This document shows, piece after piece, positions 10,156-19,207 of a DNA stretch of 64,000 bases; positions within the stretch are counted from its first letter, which is position 1, and each line of letters begins with the position of its first letter. The DNA comes from an uncultured Propionibacteriaceae bacterium (lineage in GTDB: Bacteria; Actinomycetota; Actinomycetes; Propionibacteriales; Propionibacteriaceae): contig CALIWR010000004.1 in NCBI GenBank assembly GCA_938046585.1, forward strand, positions 62,001 to 126,000, written 5' to 3'. The position numbers and the translations under genes were made by a program. The notes under the pieces are model-generated. The model was not told where the DNA came from. It did not search any database and saw only the letters and a list, made by a program, of their open reading frames with translations.

Positions 10156-11484
10156 GTGACCACCGTCGCCCCTGCCCATTCCTGGCGCATTGCCGCACTG
10201 GTCTGGGTCGTGGCTCGCATAATGATCTTCGGGATCTGGTGGTTCTTCTCGCTCACCACCCAGGGGGATGTCCTCTACTACTGGCAGCGACTGAACCTGA
10301 TGTGGACCGGTCAGCGGACCCCGGCCGAGACTCTGATCGAGTACCCCACCCCGGTGGTCTGGCTGTTGTCGCTGCCGTACGGGCTGTCGCGGCTGCTGGC
10401 GGGCATGTGGTCCAGCGCACCAGAGGCTTCCCGCCCGGTCTTCGTGGTCGTCTTCATCGTCTCGTTGCTGCTGCTGGACCTGTTGTTCGCGGTCTCGTTA
10501 TGGCGGGCTGGGGGCGAACGACGTCGCTTTGCGCTCGGCTTCTGGGTGCTGTTCACCACGCTGATGGGGCCGATCACGTACATGCGGTTCGATCTGATTC
10601 CGGCGGTGCTGGCCGGCTGGGCGGTACTGGGGTTGTTGCGCCGCCGCCCAGCCGGTTCAGGCGTCCTGGTCGGTTTGGGCGCCGCGGTCAAATTGTGGCC
10701 GGCCCTGCTGTGGCCGGCCCTGCTCGGGGCAGACCGTCGCTCCCAGCTGCGCGCCAGCGCCGGGTTCTGGGGCGTCGGCATCGCCCTAGCCGGGGTTTCG
10801 TGGGGGTGGGCCGGCTGGGGCCGGCTGATGTCCCCCTTGACCTGGCAGTCCGGGCGCGGGCTGCAGGTGGAGTCCATCTGGGCGACCGGGGTGATGCTGG
10901 TCCGCTGCCTCGCGCCTGAGCAGTACCAGGTGGCGATCTCACGCTGGCAGGCCTTCGAGATCTCTGGAGCCGGGGTCGGTCCGATGCTGACAGCGGCGAA
11001 CGTGGCCACCGTGATCGGGATCGCGGCCTTGGTCGGCAGCTACCTGCTGTGGCTGGCACGCGCTGAGCGCAGCGTGGTGGACGCTGGGCTGCTGATGCTG
11101 CTGGTGGTGTTGGTCACGATCGTGACCAACAAGACCTTCAGCCCGCAGTACATGATCTGGCTAGGTGGTCCGCTGGCGGCGGTGCTGGTCGCCGCTGGCC
11201 AGCCCGGCGCTGAGCAACAGACCCCGAGCTGGTCTCAGCTGCGGGCTGTGACGATCTGGGTGCTGGGGCTCACCCTCGGCACCCAGCTGGTCTACCCGAT
11301 CCTGTACGAGCCGTTGATCCACGGTGGTCCGCTGCTGCCGGTCGCCACTGCGATCCTGGTGGCCCGTAATGCCGCCATGGCCTGGTTCACCGTGACCCTG
11401 GCCCGGCTGGTCTGGCGGACCCTGCGCCGAACCACCGATTCGCGCGCCCACCGGCGCCGCGAGATCCGTGGAAGTCGCCCATGA
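10156..11484 (+). CDS. GT87-family membrane glycosyltransferase (first of a tandem pair)
   Basis: 442-residue polytopic membrane protein of the DUF2029/GT87 type, a polyprenyl-phosphate-sugar-dependent mannosyltransferase family acting on the outer face of the membrane. About ten hydrophobic segments are visible. An early acidic region and YMRFDLIPAVLAGWAVLG in the middle, then TWQSGRGLQVESIWATG and IVTNKTFSPQYMIWLGGPLAAVL, are shared with the next gene. GTG 10156 starts behind GAGGAG, 37 bp after tRNA-Arg, and the stop overlaps the next start by 4 bp. Acceptor unknown; cell-envelope glycan synthesis is a family-level inference. Confidence 0.8.
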   Translation: MTTVAPAHSWRIAALVWVVARIMIFGIWWFFSLTTQGDVLYYWQRLNLMWTGQRTPAETLIEYPTPVVWLLSLPYGLSRLLAGMWSSAPEASRPVFVVVFIVSLLLLDLLFAVSLWRAGGERRRFALGFWVLFTTLMGPITYMRFDLIPAVLAGWAVLGLLRRRPAGSGVLVGLGAAVKLWPALLWPALLGADRRSQLRASAGFWGVGIALAGVSWGWAGWGRLMSPLTWQSGRGLQVESIWATGVMLVRCLAPEQYQVAISRWQAFEISGAGVGPMLTAANVATVIGIAALVGSYLLWLARAERSVVDAGLLMLLVVLVTIVTNKTFSPQYMIWLGGPLAAVLVAAGQPGAEQQTPSWSQLRAVTIWVLGLTLGTQLVYPILYEPLIHGGPLLPVATAILVARNAAMAWFTVTLARLVWRTLRRTTDSRAHRRREIRGSRP

Positions 11485-12704
11485 GCCGGATCCGCGCGGT
11501 GCTGGGCTCAGGCTGGGCCTGGGCCGCGTTCTGGGCGCTGTCTCGGGCCTTGCTCGGCTACGTCTGGCGGACTACCAGCTCCTACATCGTCGGAGACGTC
11601 CACTATTACGCCGACCAGGTATCCCAGCCCGGTTCCTGGTCGGCAACCCTGGTGGAGTACCCCACCCCGGTCGCCTGGGCGATGAACCTGCTGCGGCTGA
11701 TCACCCAGGCTGATCCGGGCGCCTTCGTTTGGGGCTTTGCCGCCTTGATGGTGCTGTTGGACGCCGCCTGGACACATCTGCTGTGGCGCCACGGTGGCCG
11801 CAGGCGGGAGCTGGCGGTTCTGGGGTGGATCTGCTTTGTCACCGCGCTGGGACCACTGGCCTATTTCCGGTTCGACATGGCCCCGGCGGTGCTGGCCGGC
11901 GCCGGGGCCCTGCTGGTCCACCGGCGGCCGGGGCTGGCCGGGACGCTGGTCGCCTGTGGCGCGGCGCTCAAGCTCTGGCCGGCGCTGCTGGTGTTGCCGC
12001 TGCTGGGCCGGGGCCGGCGACGCCGGGCCAGCATGATCGGTTTCCTAGTCACTGGGGTGTCCTTGGCCGCCGCCAGCCTGGTGGCGGGCGGCTGGAACCG
12101 GCTGGTCTCGCCGTTGACATGGCAGTCTGATCGTGGCCTGCAGGTGGAGTCGGTGGCGGCCACCCCCCTGATGTACGCCCGGGTCTTCGGCAGCGGCTGG
12201 CAGGTCGCGATGTCACGCTTCAACGCCTACGAGATCACCGGCCCGGCAGTGACGACCGCCCTGCGGGTAGCGGATCTGGGATTCCTGGTCGGGCTGGGCC
12301 TGATCGCGCTCCTCGGGTGGCGCACGATCCGGCTCGGCGAACGCAGCACCCGTACCGTGGCGCTGGTGATGCTGGCCACGATCCTGGTGATGATCGTCAC
12401 CAACAAGACCCTCAGCCCGCAGTACCTGCTGTGGCTGGGAGGGCCGGTCTGCGCCGTACTGGCTGGCCCCGATGATCAGGCGCCGGCGCGGTGGCCACTG
12501 CTAGTGGCGTTCGGCGCCTGTCTGCTGGCTTGTGCCACCCAGGTGGTCTACCCGATCCGGTACGGCGAGATCATCAGCTCGCCGCCGGGAGCCTTCGGGA
12601 CCTCGGTCCTGGTATTGCGTAACACCGGGCTGCTGGCGGCGACGATTATCGTTGTCGGTCTGGCCTGGTACCACAGCCGCCGCCCGTCCCCGACAACGTC
12701 GTAG
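11481..12704 (+). CDS. GT87-family membrane glycosyltransferase (second of a tandem pair)
   Basis: 407-residue polytopic membrane protein, clearly a paralogue of the gene before it: both have a PTPV-containing loop after the first membrane segment, YFRFDMAPAVLAGAGALLV, TWQSDRGLQVESVAATP and IVTNKTLSPQYLLWLGGPVCAVLAG at equivalent places. It is translationally coupled through an ATGA overlap. The pair probably arose by tandem duplication and works on the same pathway, or forms a heteromer. Sugar donor and acceptor cannot be read from sequence. Confidence 0.8.
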   Translation: MSRIRAVLGSGWAWAAFWALSRALLGYVWRTTSSYIVGDVHYYADQVSQPGSWSATLVEYPTPVAWAMNLLRLITQADPGAFVWGFAALMVLLDAAWTHLLWRHGGRRRELAVLGWICFVTALGPLAYFRFDMAPAVLAGAGALLVHRRPGLAGTLVACGAALKLWPALLVLPLLGRGRRRRASMIGFLVTGVSLAAASLVAGGWNRLVSPLTWQSDRGLQVESVAATPLMYARVFGSGWQVAMSRFNAYEITGPAVTTALRVADLGFLVGLGLIALLGWRTIRLGERSTRTVALVMLATILVMIVTNKTLSPQYLLWLGGPVCAVLAGPDDQAPARWPLLVAFGACLLACATQVVYPIRYGEIISSPPGAFGTSVLVLRNTGLLAATIIVVGLAWYHSRRPSPTTS

Positions 12705-12719
12705 GACCCGGGTTCTTTC

Positions 12720-12766
12720 GCTAGCCTGAGGGGGTGGTCTGGGCGAGGGCCGCCCGGACGGCTAGC
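12720..12766 (+). promoter_or_regulatory. Nested inverted repeat between the GT87 pair and kgd
   Basis: Outer arms GCTAGCC (12720-12726) and GGCTAGC (12760-12766) enclose an inner stem GGGCG/CGCCC (12741-12745 with 12751-12755). It may end the GT87 operon. Just downstream GATTC-GAG-GAATC (12769-12781 region) can pair over the kgd ribosome-binding site GAGGAA, so a leader effect on kgd is also possible. Confidence 0.4.
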
Positions 12767-12780
12767 TGATTCGAGGAATC

Positions 12781-15700
12781 GTGGCAATCCAGCCGCACCA
12801 GGACCCTTCCCGGTCTCGTGACTTCGGGGCCAATGACTGGTTGATCGACGAGATGTTCGAGCGCTACCAGCACGACCCTGACAGCGTCGACGCGGCCTGG
12901 GTGACGTTCTTCCAGAAGCGGGCCGAGACCATAGCCCAGGAACCAGCCACGACCCAGCCGAGACCGACACGATCACCGGCTCCTGCCGCCGCTCCCCCAG
13001 CCGCGGCCACCGGCACACCGACCACTCGTCACGCGCAGGCCATCAGCACACCGGACACGTCGGCGGCTGTGAGCGCTGCTCCAGCCCAGACCGCGCCGAA
13101 ACCTACCGCCCAGCCGCCGGCCATGCCGATCGTTACGTCTCGGCCGTCTGGGTCAGCCTCACGGCCCACCAAGCCGACCTCGCTGGCTGCGCGGGCCGCC
13201 TCATACCTGCCCACCAAGCCGACCTCGCTGGCCTCGCAGCCGGCTGATTCGTACCTGCCCGCCGAGGCTCCCAGCTTCGCCCGCCGCCCGGCGCCGGCCA
13301 ACGAACAGCCGCAACGCTCGGTGCTGCGTGGGGCATCGCTGCGGACCGCCAGGAACATGGAGACCTCGCTCGAGATCCCCACTGCCACCTCGGTCCGCAC
13401 GATCCCGATGAAACTGGTCATTGATCTGCGCACCATGATCAACCGGCACCTGCGTCAGACCATCGGCGGCAAAGTCTCTTTTACCCACATCATCGGCTAC
13501 GCGATGGTGAAGGCCCTAGGCATGGTGCCCGCAATGAACGTCTCGTACGCGGTGGTGGATGGCAAACCGACCGCGGTCCAGCCGGGCACCGTCAACCTCG
13601 GACTGGCGATCGACCTGGTCAAGCCCGACGGTACCCGCCAGCTCCTGGTGCCCACCATCCTCAGTTGCGAACAGCTCTCCTTCGGCCAGTTCTGGCACGC
13701 CTACGAGGACCTGGTCCGCAAGGCCCGCGCGAATGCTCTCACCGTGGACGACTTCGCCGGGACCACCGCGACCTTAACCAATCCCGGCGGGATCGGCACC
13801 CACCACTCGATCCCACGCCTGATGCCGGGCCAGGGCCTGATCCTCGGGGTCGGGTCGATCGACTACGCCCCCGGCTTCGCCGGCACCGCCTCGGAGCGAC
13901 TCAACGAGATGGGCATCTCAAAGGTGATGACTCTCACCTCCACCTACGACCACCGCGTGATCCAGGGCGCCCAGTCCGGGGAATTCCTGCGGGCCATGGA
14001 ACAGTTACTGCTCGGCCAGCATGCTTTCTACGATGAGATCTTCACCTCGCTACGAATCCCGTATGCGCCGCTACTCTGGAACACCGACATCTTCGTCTCG
14101 CGCTCCGACGCGCTCGACAAGCAGGCCCGGGTCATGGAGTTCATTAACTCATACCGGACCTTGGGGCACCTGACGGCGAACATCAACCCGCTCATCTATC
14201 GGCTGCGCAGCCACCCGGACCTGGAATTGCAGACCCATGGGCTGACGATTTGGGACCTCGACCGGCATTTCCCGGTCGGGAACCTGGGCGGTCAACGCTC
14301 CCAGATGACGCTGCGCGACGCCTGGGAGGTGCTGCGCGATGCCTATTGCCGCTCGGTCGGCGTGGAGTACATGCACATCGCCGATGTCGAGGAGCGGTCC
14401 TGGTTGCAGGAGCGGCTGGAACGTCCGACGGTCCCGCTGTCGCACGCCGAACACCTGCGGATCCTCGACAATCTCAACGAGTCGGAGATCTTCGAGACCT
14501 TCCTGCAGACCAAATTCATCGGCCAGAAGCGGTTCTCACTCGAGGGTGGCGAGTCGATGATCGTGGCCCTGCACGAGATCTGCGAGCAGGCCGCCGATGC
14601 CGGGCTCGATGAGGTGGCGATCGGGATGCCGCACCGGGGCCGGCTGAATGTGCTGGCCAATATCGTGGGCAAGTCGTACGGGCAGATCTTCCGAGAATTC
14701 GAAGGTCGGATGGACCCGCTCTCGACCCAGGGCAGCGGCGACGTCAAGTACCACCTCGGGGCGGAGGGCGAATTCGTCTCCTCCACCAATCGGCGGATCG
14801 TGACCTCAGTGGCGGCCAACCCGTCCCATCTGGAGGCGGTGAACCCGGTGCTGGAAGGGATCGCCCGCGCCAAACAAGACCGCTCCGACAACGAACTCAA
14901 ACACCCTGTCCTGCCGATCCTGCTGCACGGCGACGCGGCTTTCGCCGGTCAGGGTGTGGTCTACGAGACCCTGCAAATGTCCCAGCTGCGCGGCTACAAG
15001 ACCGGTGGCACGATTCACCTGGTTGTGAACAACCAGATCGGCTTCACTACGGCCCCGGTCGAATCCCGCTCGTCGCTGTACTGCACCGATGTGGCCAAGG
15101 TGATTCAGTCACCGGTCTTCCACGTCAACGGAGACGACCCGGACGCGGTGTTCCGGGTGGCCCGGCTGGCCTTCGAGTTCCGGCAGCGTTTCCACAAGGA
15201 TGTCGTGATCGACCTGGTCTGCTACCGACGCCGCGGCCATAACGAGGGTGATGATCCGAGCTTCACCCAGCCCCTGATGTACGACCTGATCGAGCAGAAA
15301 CGCTCGACCCGCAGGATCTACAACGATGCCCTGATCGGGCGCGGTGACATCTCCCCCGAAGAGGCAGAGGAGTACGCGGCAAAGTTCCGTAGCCGTTTGG
15401 AGAAGGTGTTCCGGGATCTGCGCGAGAGCCGCCAGGACGATGATAGGGAATACCGCAAAGTCCCGTACTACCCGGCGAAGCTCGGCTCGAATGTGGGCAC
15501 CACAATCTCCTCGGAGATGATGAATCGGATCGCGGAGGTGCTGACCGAGGTCCCGGAGGGCTTCCAGATCCACCCGAAGGTGCTGCCGCAGCTGCAGCGG
15601 CGCGCAGAGATGATCCGAACCGGGCCGATGGACTGGGCCACGGCCGAAACCCTGGCCTTCGGTTCTTTGCTGCTGGAAGGCCGCCCGGTACGAGTCACCG

Positions 15701-16686
15701 GGCAAGATTCGCGTCGGGGTACCTTCTCTCAGCGGTTCGGCGCGATCGTCGATCGGTCCAGCAACGAATCCTGGGTGCCGCTGCGGCACCTATCGGCCGG
15801 GCAAGCCCGCTTCGACATCTACGACTCGCTGCTCAGCGAATACGCGGCGATGGGTTTCGAGTACGGCTATTCGGTGGCGGCACCGGAGGCCCTGGTCTGC
15901 TGGGAAGCCCAGTTCGGAGACTTCGCTAATGGCGCCCAGACCATCGCCGACGAGTTCATCAGTTCGGCCGCAGCCAAGTGGACCCAGAAGTCGGGAGTTG
16001 TGCTGCTGCTTCCGCACGGCCACGAGGGGCAGGGACCTGACCACTCCAGCGCCCGGATCGAACGGTGGCTGCAATTGTGCTCGGAGAAGGCCCTGGCGGT
16101 CTGTCAGCCGTCAACCCCGGCCAGCTACTTCCACCTGCTGCGGACCCACGCCTACGTGAACTGGCACCGTCCGGTGGTGATTATGACCCCGAAATCGATG
16201 TTGCGGAACAAGGCTGCGATGTCGACCCCGGAGGAGATCCAACACGGCCGCTGGCAGCCGGCCATGGACGACCCGACAATCCACGACCCGGCTGCGGTCG
16301 AACGGCTAATCCTGTGCTCGGGCAAGGTTCGCTGGGACCTGATGGCGCAGCGTTCCAAGCTAGGGCTGGACGGGCAGGTAGCGGTGATCCCGCTGGAACG
16401 GTTGTACCCGCTTCCGGCCGAGGAATTGGCGACAATCCTGCAGCGCTACCGCCAGGTCCACGACGTGCGGTATGTGCAAGACGAACCTGCCAACCAGGGC
16501 GCATACTGGTTCCTGGAACTGCACCTGGCCAAGGCCCTACGCCAATACCTGCCCGACTACGAGTTGCGGCTTCGCCCGTACACCCGGGAGGCAGCCTCGG
16601 CACCCTCGGTCGGTTCACACCACCTGCACGAGACGCAGGAGTCGCAGCTGTTGCGGTCCGCCCTGAGTGACGATCTGGAGGCCTGA
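12781..16686 (+). CDS. kgd: Multifunctional 2-oxoglutarate decarboxylase/dehydrogenase E1-E2 (Kgd/SucA type)
   Basis: 1301-residue actinobacterial 2-oxoglutarate enzyme of the TCA cycle. An N-terminal segment (FGANDWLIDEMFERYQHD) and a Pro/Ala/Thr-rich linker (about 45-190) precede an E2-like acyltransferase domain (about 190-430, with the catalytic-type TYDHRVIQGAQSGEF) and then a thiamine-diphosphate E1 domain (GDAAFAGQGVVYETLQMS, HLVVNNQIGFTT, GMPHRGRLNVL). This domain fusion is the known Kgd/OdhA architecture, which works with a separate lipoyl E2 and E3 and is inhibited by a GarA/OdhI FHA protein. GTG 12781 follows GAGGAA. The linker carries a short in-frame duplication. The DUF6104 gene follows directly. 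Confidence 0.96.
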   Translation: MAIQPHQDPSRSRDFGANDWLIDEMFERYQHDPDSVDAAWVTFFQKRAETIAQEPATTQPRPTRSPAPAAAPPAAATGTPTTRHAQAISTPDTSAAVSAAPAQTAPKPTAQPPAMPIVTSRPSGSASRPTKPTSLAARAASYLPTKPTSLASQPADSYLPAEAPSFARRPAPANEQPQRSVLRGASLRTARNMETSLEIPTATSVRTIPMKLVIDLRTMINRHLRQTIGGKVSFTHIIGYAMVKALGMVPAMNVSYAVVDGKPTAVQPGTVNLGLAIDLVKPDGTRQLLVPTILSCEQLSFGQFWHAYEDLVRKARANALTVDDFAGTTATLTNPGGIGTHHSIPRLMPGQGLILGVGSIDYAPGFAGTASERLNEMGISKVMTLTSTYDHRVIQGAQSGEFLRAMEQLLLGQHAFYDEIFTSLRIPYAPLLWNTDIFVSRSDALDKQARVMEFINSYRTLGHLTANINPLIYRLRSHPDLELQTHGLTIWDLDRHFPVGNLGGQRSQMTLRDAWEVLRDAYCRSVGVEYMHIADVEERSWLQERLERPTVPLSHAEHLRILDNLNESEIFETFLQTKFIGQKRFSLEGGESMIVALHEICEQAADAGLDEVAIGMPHRGRLNVLANIVGKSYGQIFREFEGRMDPLSTQGSGDVKYHLGAEGEFVSSTNRRIVTSVAANPSHLEAVNPVLEGIARAKQDRSDNELKHPVLPILLHGDAAFAGQGVVYETLQMSQLRGYKTGGTIHLVVNNQIGFTTAPVESRSSLYCTDVAKVIQSPVFHVNGDDPDAVFRVARLAFEFRQRFHKDVVIDLVCYRRRGHNEGDDPSFTQPLMYDLIEQKRSTRRIYNDALIGRGDISPEEAEEYAAKFRSRLEKVFRDLRESRQDDDREYRKVPYYPAKLGSNVGTTISSEMMNRIAEVLTEVPEGFQIHPKVLPQLQRRAEMIRTGPMDWATAETLAFGSLLLEGRPVRVTGQDSRRGTFSQRFGAIVDRSSNESWVPLRHLSAGQARFDIYDSLLSEYAAMGFEYGYSVAAPEALVCWEAQFGDFANGAQTIADEFISSAAAKWTQKSGVVLLLPHGHEGQGPDHSSARIERWLQLCSEKALAVCQPSTPASYFHLLRTHAYVNWHRPVVIMTPKSMLRNKAAMSTPEEIQHGRWQPAMDDPTIHDPAAVERLILCSGKVRWDLMAQRSKLGLDGQVAVIPLERLYPLPAEELATILQRYRQVHDVRYVQDEPANQGAYWFLELHLAKALRQYLPDYELRLRPYTREAASAPSVGSHHLHETQESQLLRSALSDDLEA
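13165..13232 (+). repeat. In-frame direct repeat in the kgd linker
   Basis: A 23-nt perfect repeat occurs at 13165-13187 and 13210-13232, 45 bp apart, encoding TKPTSLA twice; a degenerate third copy (YLPAEAPSFA) follows. It lies in the flexible Pro/Ala linker of the 2-oxoglutarate enzyme, where length variation is tolerated. Confidence 0.85.
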
Positions 16687-16687
16687 G

Positions 16688-16861
16688 ATGTATTTCACCG
16701 ACCGTGGGCTAGAGGAACTAGCGACCCGGCGTGGGGAAGAGACCGTCACCCTGGCCTGGCTGGCTGACCGGATGCGGACCTTCGTCGATCTGAACCCCGA
16801 GCTGGAATCACCGATCGAACGGTTGGCGACCTGGCTAGCCCGTGACGATGACGAAGACTAG
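16688..16861 (+). CDS. DUF6104 small protein
   Basis: 57-residue acidic protein starting MYFTDRGLEELATRRGEE and ending in DDDED. This matches the small DUF6104 family that regularly sits directly downstream of kgd/sucA in Actinobacteria. The start codon is one base past the kgd stop, so the two are co-transcribed and probably translationally coupled. Function is unknown; a role with the 2-oxoglutarate complex is only suggested by gene order. Confidence 0.8.
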   Translation: MYFTDRGLEELATRRGEETVTLAWLADRMRTFVDLNPELESPIERLATWLARDDDED

Positions 16862-16935
16862 CCCGATCGCTGCCATACCGGAGGGCCCAGTTCACCCCAG
16901 GATCCAGGCCAACTGATCGAATCTGGCCTCGCCTA

Positions 16936-17029
16936 GTGACACCAGGGTCCTGACATGCCTACACTTGTAAGGTTTCCCCGGTGACGAGGGCTGCTGGTCG
17001 GTCGTCTCCTCACAGGGCGCCTGCCGACC
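16936..17029 (+). promoter_or_regulatory. Possible whiB1 promoter and leader hairpin
   Basis: GTGACA (16936-16941) and TACACT (16960-16965) are spaced by 18 bp and fit -35/-10 boxes. The leader then carries an inverted repeat GGTCGG (16996-17001)/CCGACC (17024-17029) ending close to the ribosome site AAGGAG of whiB1. Weak individual evidence; there is no other gene in this 187-bp gap. Confidence 0.4.
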
Positions 17030-17048
17030 GACAAGGAGTTCACAAGTA

Positions 17049-17300
17049 ATGGACTGGCGCAATCGTGCCGCATGCCTGACGGAAGACCCCGAACTGTTCT
17101 TTCCGATCGGGAACACTGGTCCGGCCCTGCTGCAGATTGAGGAGGCCAAGCGGGTCTGCGCGCGCTGCCAGGTGCGCGACAAATGTTTACAGTGGGCGCT
17201 GGACGCCGGCCAAGATCATGGCGTCTGGGGAGGGATGAGCGAGGATGAGCGTCGCGCCTTGAAGCGACGCAACGCCCGGGCCCGGGTCCGCCAGGGCTGA
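17049..17300 (+). CDS. whiB1: WhiB1-type iron-sulfur transcriptional regulator
   Basis: 83-residue WhiB protein. The four cluster cysteines are C9, C37, C40 and C46 (C-x27-C-x2-C-x5-C), followed by the G[VI]WGG turn in HGVWGGMSEDERR and a basic C-terminal tail (ALKRRNARARVRQ) for DNA binding. PIGNTGPAL between the first two cysteines is characteristic of WhiB1. WhiB1 binds a 4Fe-4S cluster, contacts the principal sigma factor and responds to nitric oxide; it is essential in mycobacteria. ATG 17049 follows AAGGAG. It converges with the sensor-kinase gene, the same neighbour as in mycobacteria. Confidence 0.95.
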   Translation: MDWRNRAACLTEDPELFFPIGNTGPALLQIEEAKRVCARCQVRDKCLQWALDAGQDHGVWGGMSEDERRALKRRNARARVRQG

Positions 17301-17306
17301 ACAGCC

Positions 17307-18758
17307 CTAGAGCGGGATCGTCACCACGGCCCGAGACCCGGCCTGATCCGGCCGAGGCCCCAGCGAGAAGCTACCCGCGAGGTCGCTGACCAGGGTGCTG
17401 ACAATCGACAGACCGAGGCTGCTGGTAGCCACCTGCTCCAGGGTGAAACCCTCCGGAAGTCCTTGGCCGTCGTCGCAGACCTCGATCACCAGGCGGTCAC
17501 TGCTGCGGGTCGGAGTCACGGTGACGGTCCCGGAACCCGATCCCAGACCGTGCTCGATGGCGTTCTGGCAGAGCTCGGTCAAGACTAGCGACAGGCTGGT
17601 CGCAGCGGCCGCTGGCACCTGCCCGAACGAACCGATCCGGACTGCGATGACGTTGCCCCGGGAAGCGGCCAGATCACCCACGTAACGCAGCAGCCGGTCC
17701 ATGACCTCGTCGAAGACCACGACCCCGTCGAAGCTCTGCGACAGGGTCTCGTGCACCACCGCGATCGCCTGTACCCGGCTCATCGCGTGCTGCAGGGCGA
17801 TCGTGCCTTCCCGGGACTGGATCCGACGAGCCTGCAGCCGTAGCAAGGCAGCCACAGTCTGCAGATTGTTTTTGACCCGATGGTGGATCTCGCGGATGGT
17901 GGCGTCCTTCGTCACCAGTTGCCGCTCCCGACGCCGCAACTCCGTCGAGTCCCGCAGCACCAGCAGGGTCCCAGCCGAACCAGCCGCGGTGGTCAGCGGC
18001 ACCACCCGTACGGTCAGGCTGGCTCGTTCCCCCTCCAACTCCACTACTGCCCCGTTACGGTCCCGCAGCTGGGTGGCGGGCGCCTGGTCGGTGGGTTTGT
18101 CCTGTAACAGTCCACGGGTGAGGCCGACGATCGGCTCACCGACCAGGTCTCCGGTCAGGCCGAGCCGCCGGTAGGCGGAGACGGCGTTCGGACTCGCGTA
18201 CCGCACGGACCCGTCCGGATCGATCCGGATAATCCCCTCCCCGACCCGGGGCAGCCGGGCACCCGCCGGCCGATCGGGGGGAAAGTCCCCGCGCCAGACC
18301 ATGTCAGACAGGATCTCGGCGATCTCGAGGTATTGGTCCTCTAACTCGCCCGGGGCCCGGACCCCCATTTGGTTGGTGTGACGCTCCAGCACTGCGATAC
18401 AACGGCTGCCCCGCATTACCGGGATCGCCCAGACGTCGACCGGGATCCCCGCCTGCAGCTGGTTGTCGCTGGTCTCGCAGATCACCTGCGACAGGTACGC
18501 CTCGGTGACCAGGTGTTCGGGTTCATAGCTGATCACCTCGCCGACCACATCGTCCTCTAGGGCTGTCGGACCGGTGACCGGACGGATCTGGGCAACAGCG
18601 AAAAATTCGTTGTCGTCGTGACCGGGAACCCAGCAGATCAGGTCCGAAAAGGACAGGTCAGCCAGGATGTGCCAGTCTGAGACCAGGGCCTGCAGGCTCT
18701 CGATGTCGGACTGGTCAAGGTCGGTGTGCGCCTGGGCCAGCCGGGCCAGGGACTGCAT
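17307..18758 (-). CDS. pdtaS: PdtaS-like cytosolic sensor histidine kinase
   Basis: 483-residue soluble histidine kinase. The N-terminal half holds a sensor GAF-like domain (about 1-150) and a PAS domain (about 170-280, with RIDPDGSVRYASPNAVSAY). The dimerisation/phosphoacceptor segment is of the HisKA_2 type, EIHHRVKNNLQTVAALLRLQ around residue 295, followed by an HWE/HATPase domain with ELCQNAIEHGLG and the G box VCDDGQGLPEGF. No membrane segments. This is the architecture of mycobacterial PdtaS, which partners an ANTAR RNA-binding response regulator; no such partner is in this window. It converges with whiB1 and lies downstream of bL37 and rsrA-sigR. Confidence 0.9.
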   Translation of the reverse strand: MQSLARLAQAHTDLDQSDIESLQALVSDWHILADLSFSDLICWVPGHDDNEFFAVAQIRPVTGPTALEDDVVGEVISYEPEHLVTEAYLSQVICETSDNQLQAGIPVDVWAIPVMRGSRCIAVLERHTNQMGVRAPGELEDQYLEIAEILSDMVWRGDFPPDRPAGARLPRVGEGIIRIDPDGSVRYASPNAVSAYRRLGLTGDLVGEPIVGLTRGLLQDKPTDQAPATQLRDRNGAVVELEGERASLTVRVVPLTTAAGSAGTLLVLRDSTELRRRERQLVTKDATIREIHHRVKNNLQTVAALLRLQARRIQSREGTIALQHAMSRVQAIAVVHETLSQSFDGVVVFDEVMDRLLRYVGDLAASRGNVIAVRIGSFGQVPAAAATSLSLVLTELCQNAIEHGLGSGSGTVTVTPTRSSDRLVIEVCDDGQGLPEGFTLEQVATSSLGLSIVSTLVSDLAGSFSLGPRPDQAGSRAVVTIPL

Positions 18759-18785
18759 CCGTCGACTCCGTGGCGCGTCAGCCGG

Positions 18786-18860
18786 CTATGCGTTGGGGCG
18801 CTTGCCGTGGTTCGCAGCGCTCTTACGGCGGGAGCGGCGCTTGCGTCCACCCTTGCCCAT
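18786..18860 (-). CDS. Ribosomal protein bL37 (24 residues)
   Basis: A very short gene, MGKGGRKRRSRRK followed by SAANHGKRPNA, preceded by GAGGAG at good spacing. Half the residues are Arg or Lys and the NHGKRPNA end matches the small actinobacterial 50S protein bL37 that was first seen in mycobacterial ribosome structures, where it lies buried in 23S rRNA. It sits between rsrA and the sensor kinase on the same strand. Short genes like this are easily missed. Recognition rests on recall of the family sequence. Confidence 0.85.
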   Translation of the reverse strand: MGKGGRKRRSRRKSAANHGKRPNA

Positions 18861-18937
18861 GGATCTCTCCTCATCTCGACGGCGATCCCGCCGTCGCGGC
18901 GGGCACAGGCGATCATCCTACAGGCTTTCGTCGCCGT

Positions 18938-19207
18938 TCAGTGACGCTCGATTCGGACACTGGCGATCCGCAACGTAATCCGGCTGGCCAGGCCAGGTGG
19001 GGCAGGGGTCGGCAAGCAGGCCCGGTGCACCAGGGCCCGGACTGCGCTCCAGACCTCGGCCTGGTCCAAGCATGGCTCACAGGCCGCCAGGTGTTCGCGG
19101 ATCGCGTCCTCGGTTGCTTCGTCGAGTTCGTGGTCGAGGAATTCTTGAATTCTGGCCAGGACCAGGCTGCATTCTCGGTGATGCTCCTCGCTCGAGGCCT
19201 CAGTCAT
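18938..19207 (-). CDS. rsrA: Mycothiol-system anti-sigma factor RsrA/RshA
   Basis: 89-residue zinc-binding anti-sigma factor (ZAS). The redox zinc site H-x3-C-x2-C is present as HLAACEPC (residues 39-46), with the upstream cysteine in HHRECSLV. Under disulfide stress these cysteines oxidise, zinc leaves and the sigma factor is freed. The gene overlaps the end of sigR by 8 bp, so anti-sigma and sigma are translationally coupled, as in Streptomyces sigR-rsrA and mycobacterial sigH-rshA. Confidence 0.93.
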   Translation of the reverse strand: MTEASSEEHHRECSLVLARIQEFLDHELDEATEDAIREHLAACEPCLDQAEVWSAVRALVHRACLPTPAPPGLASRITLRIASVRIERH

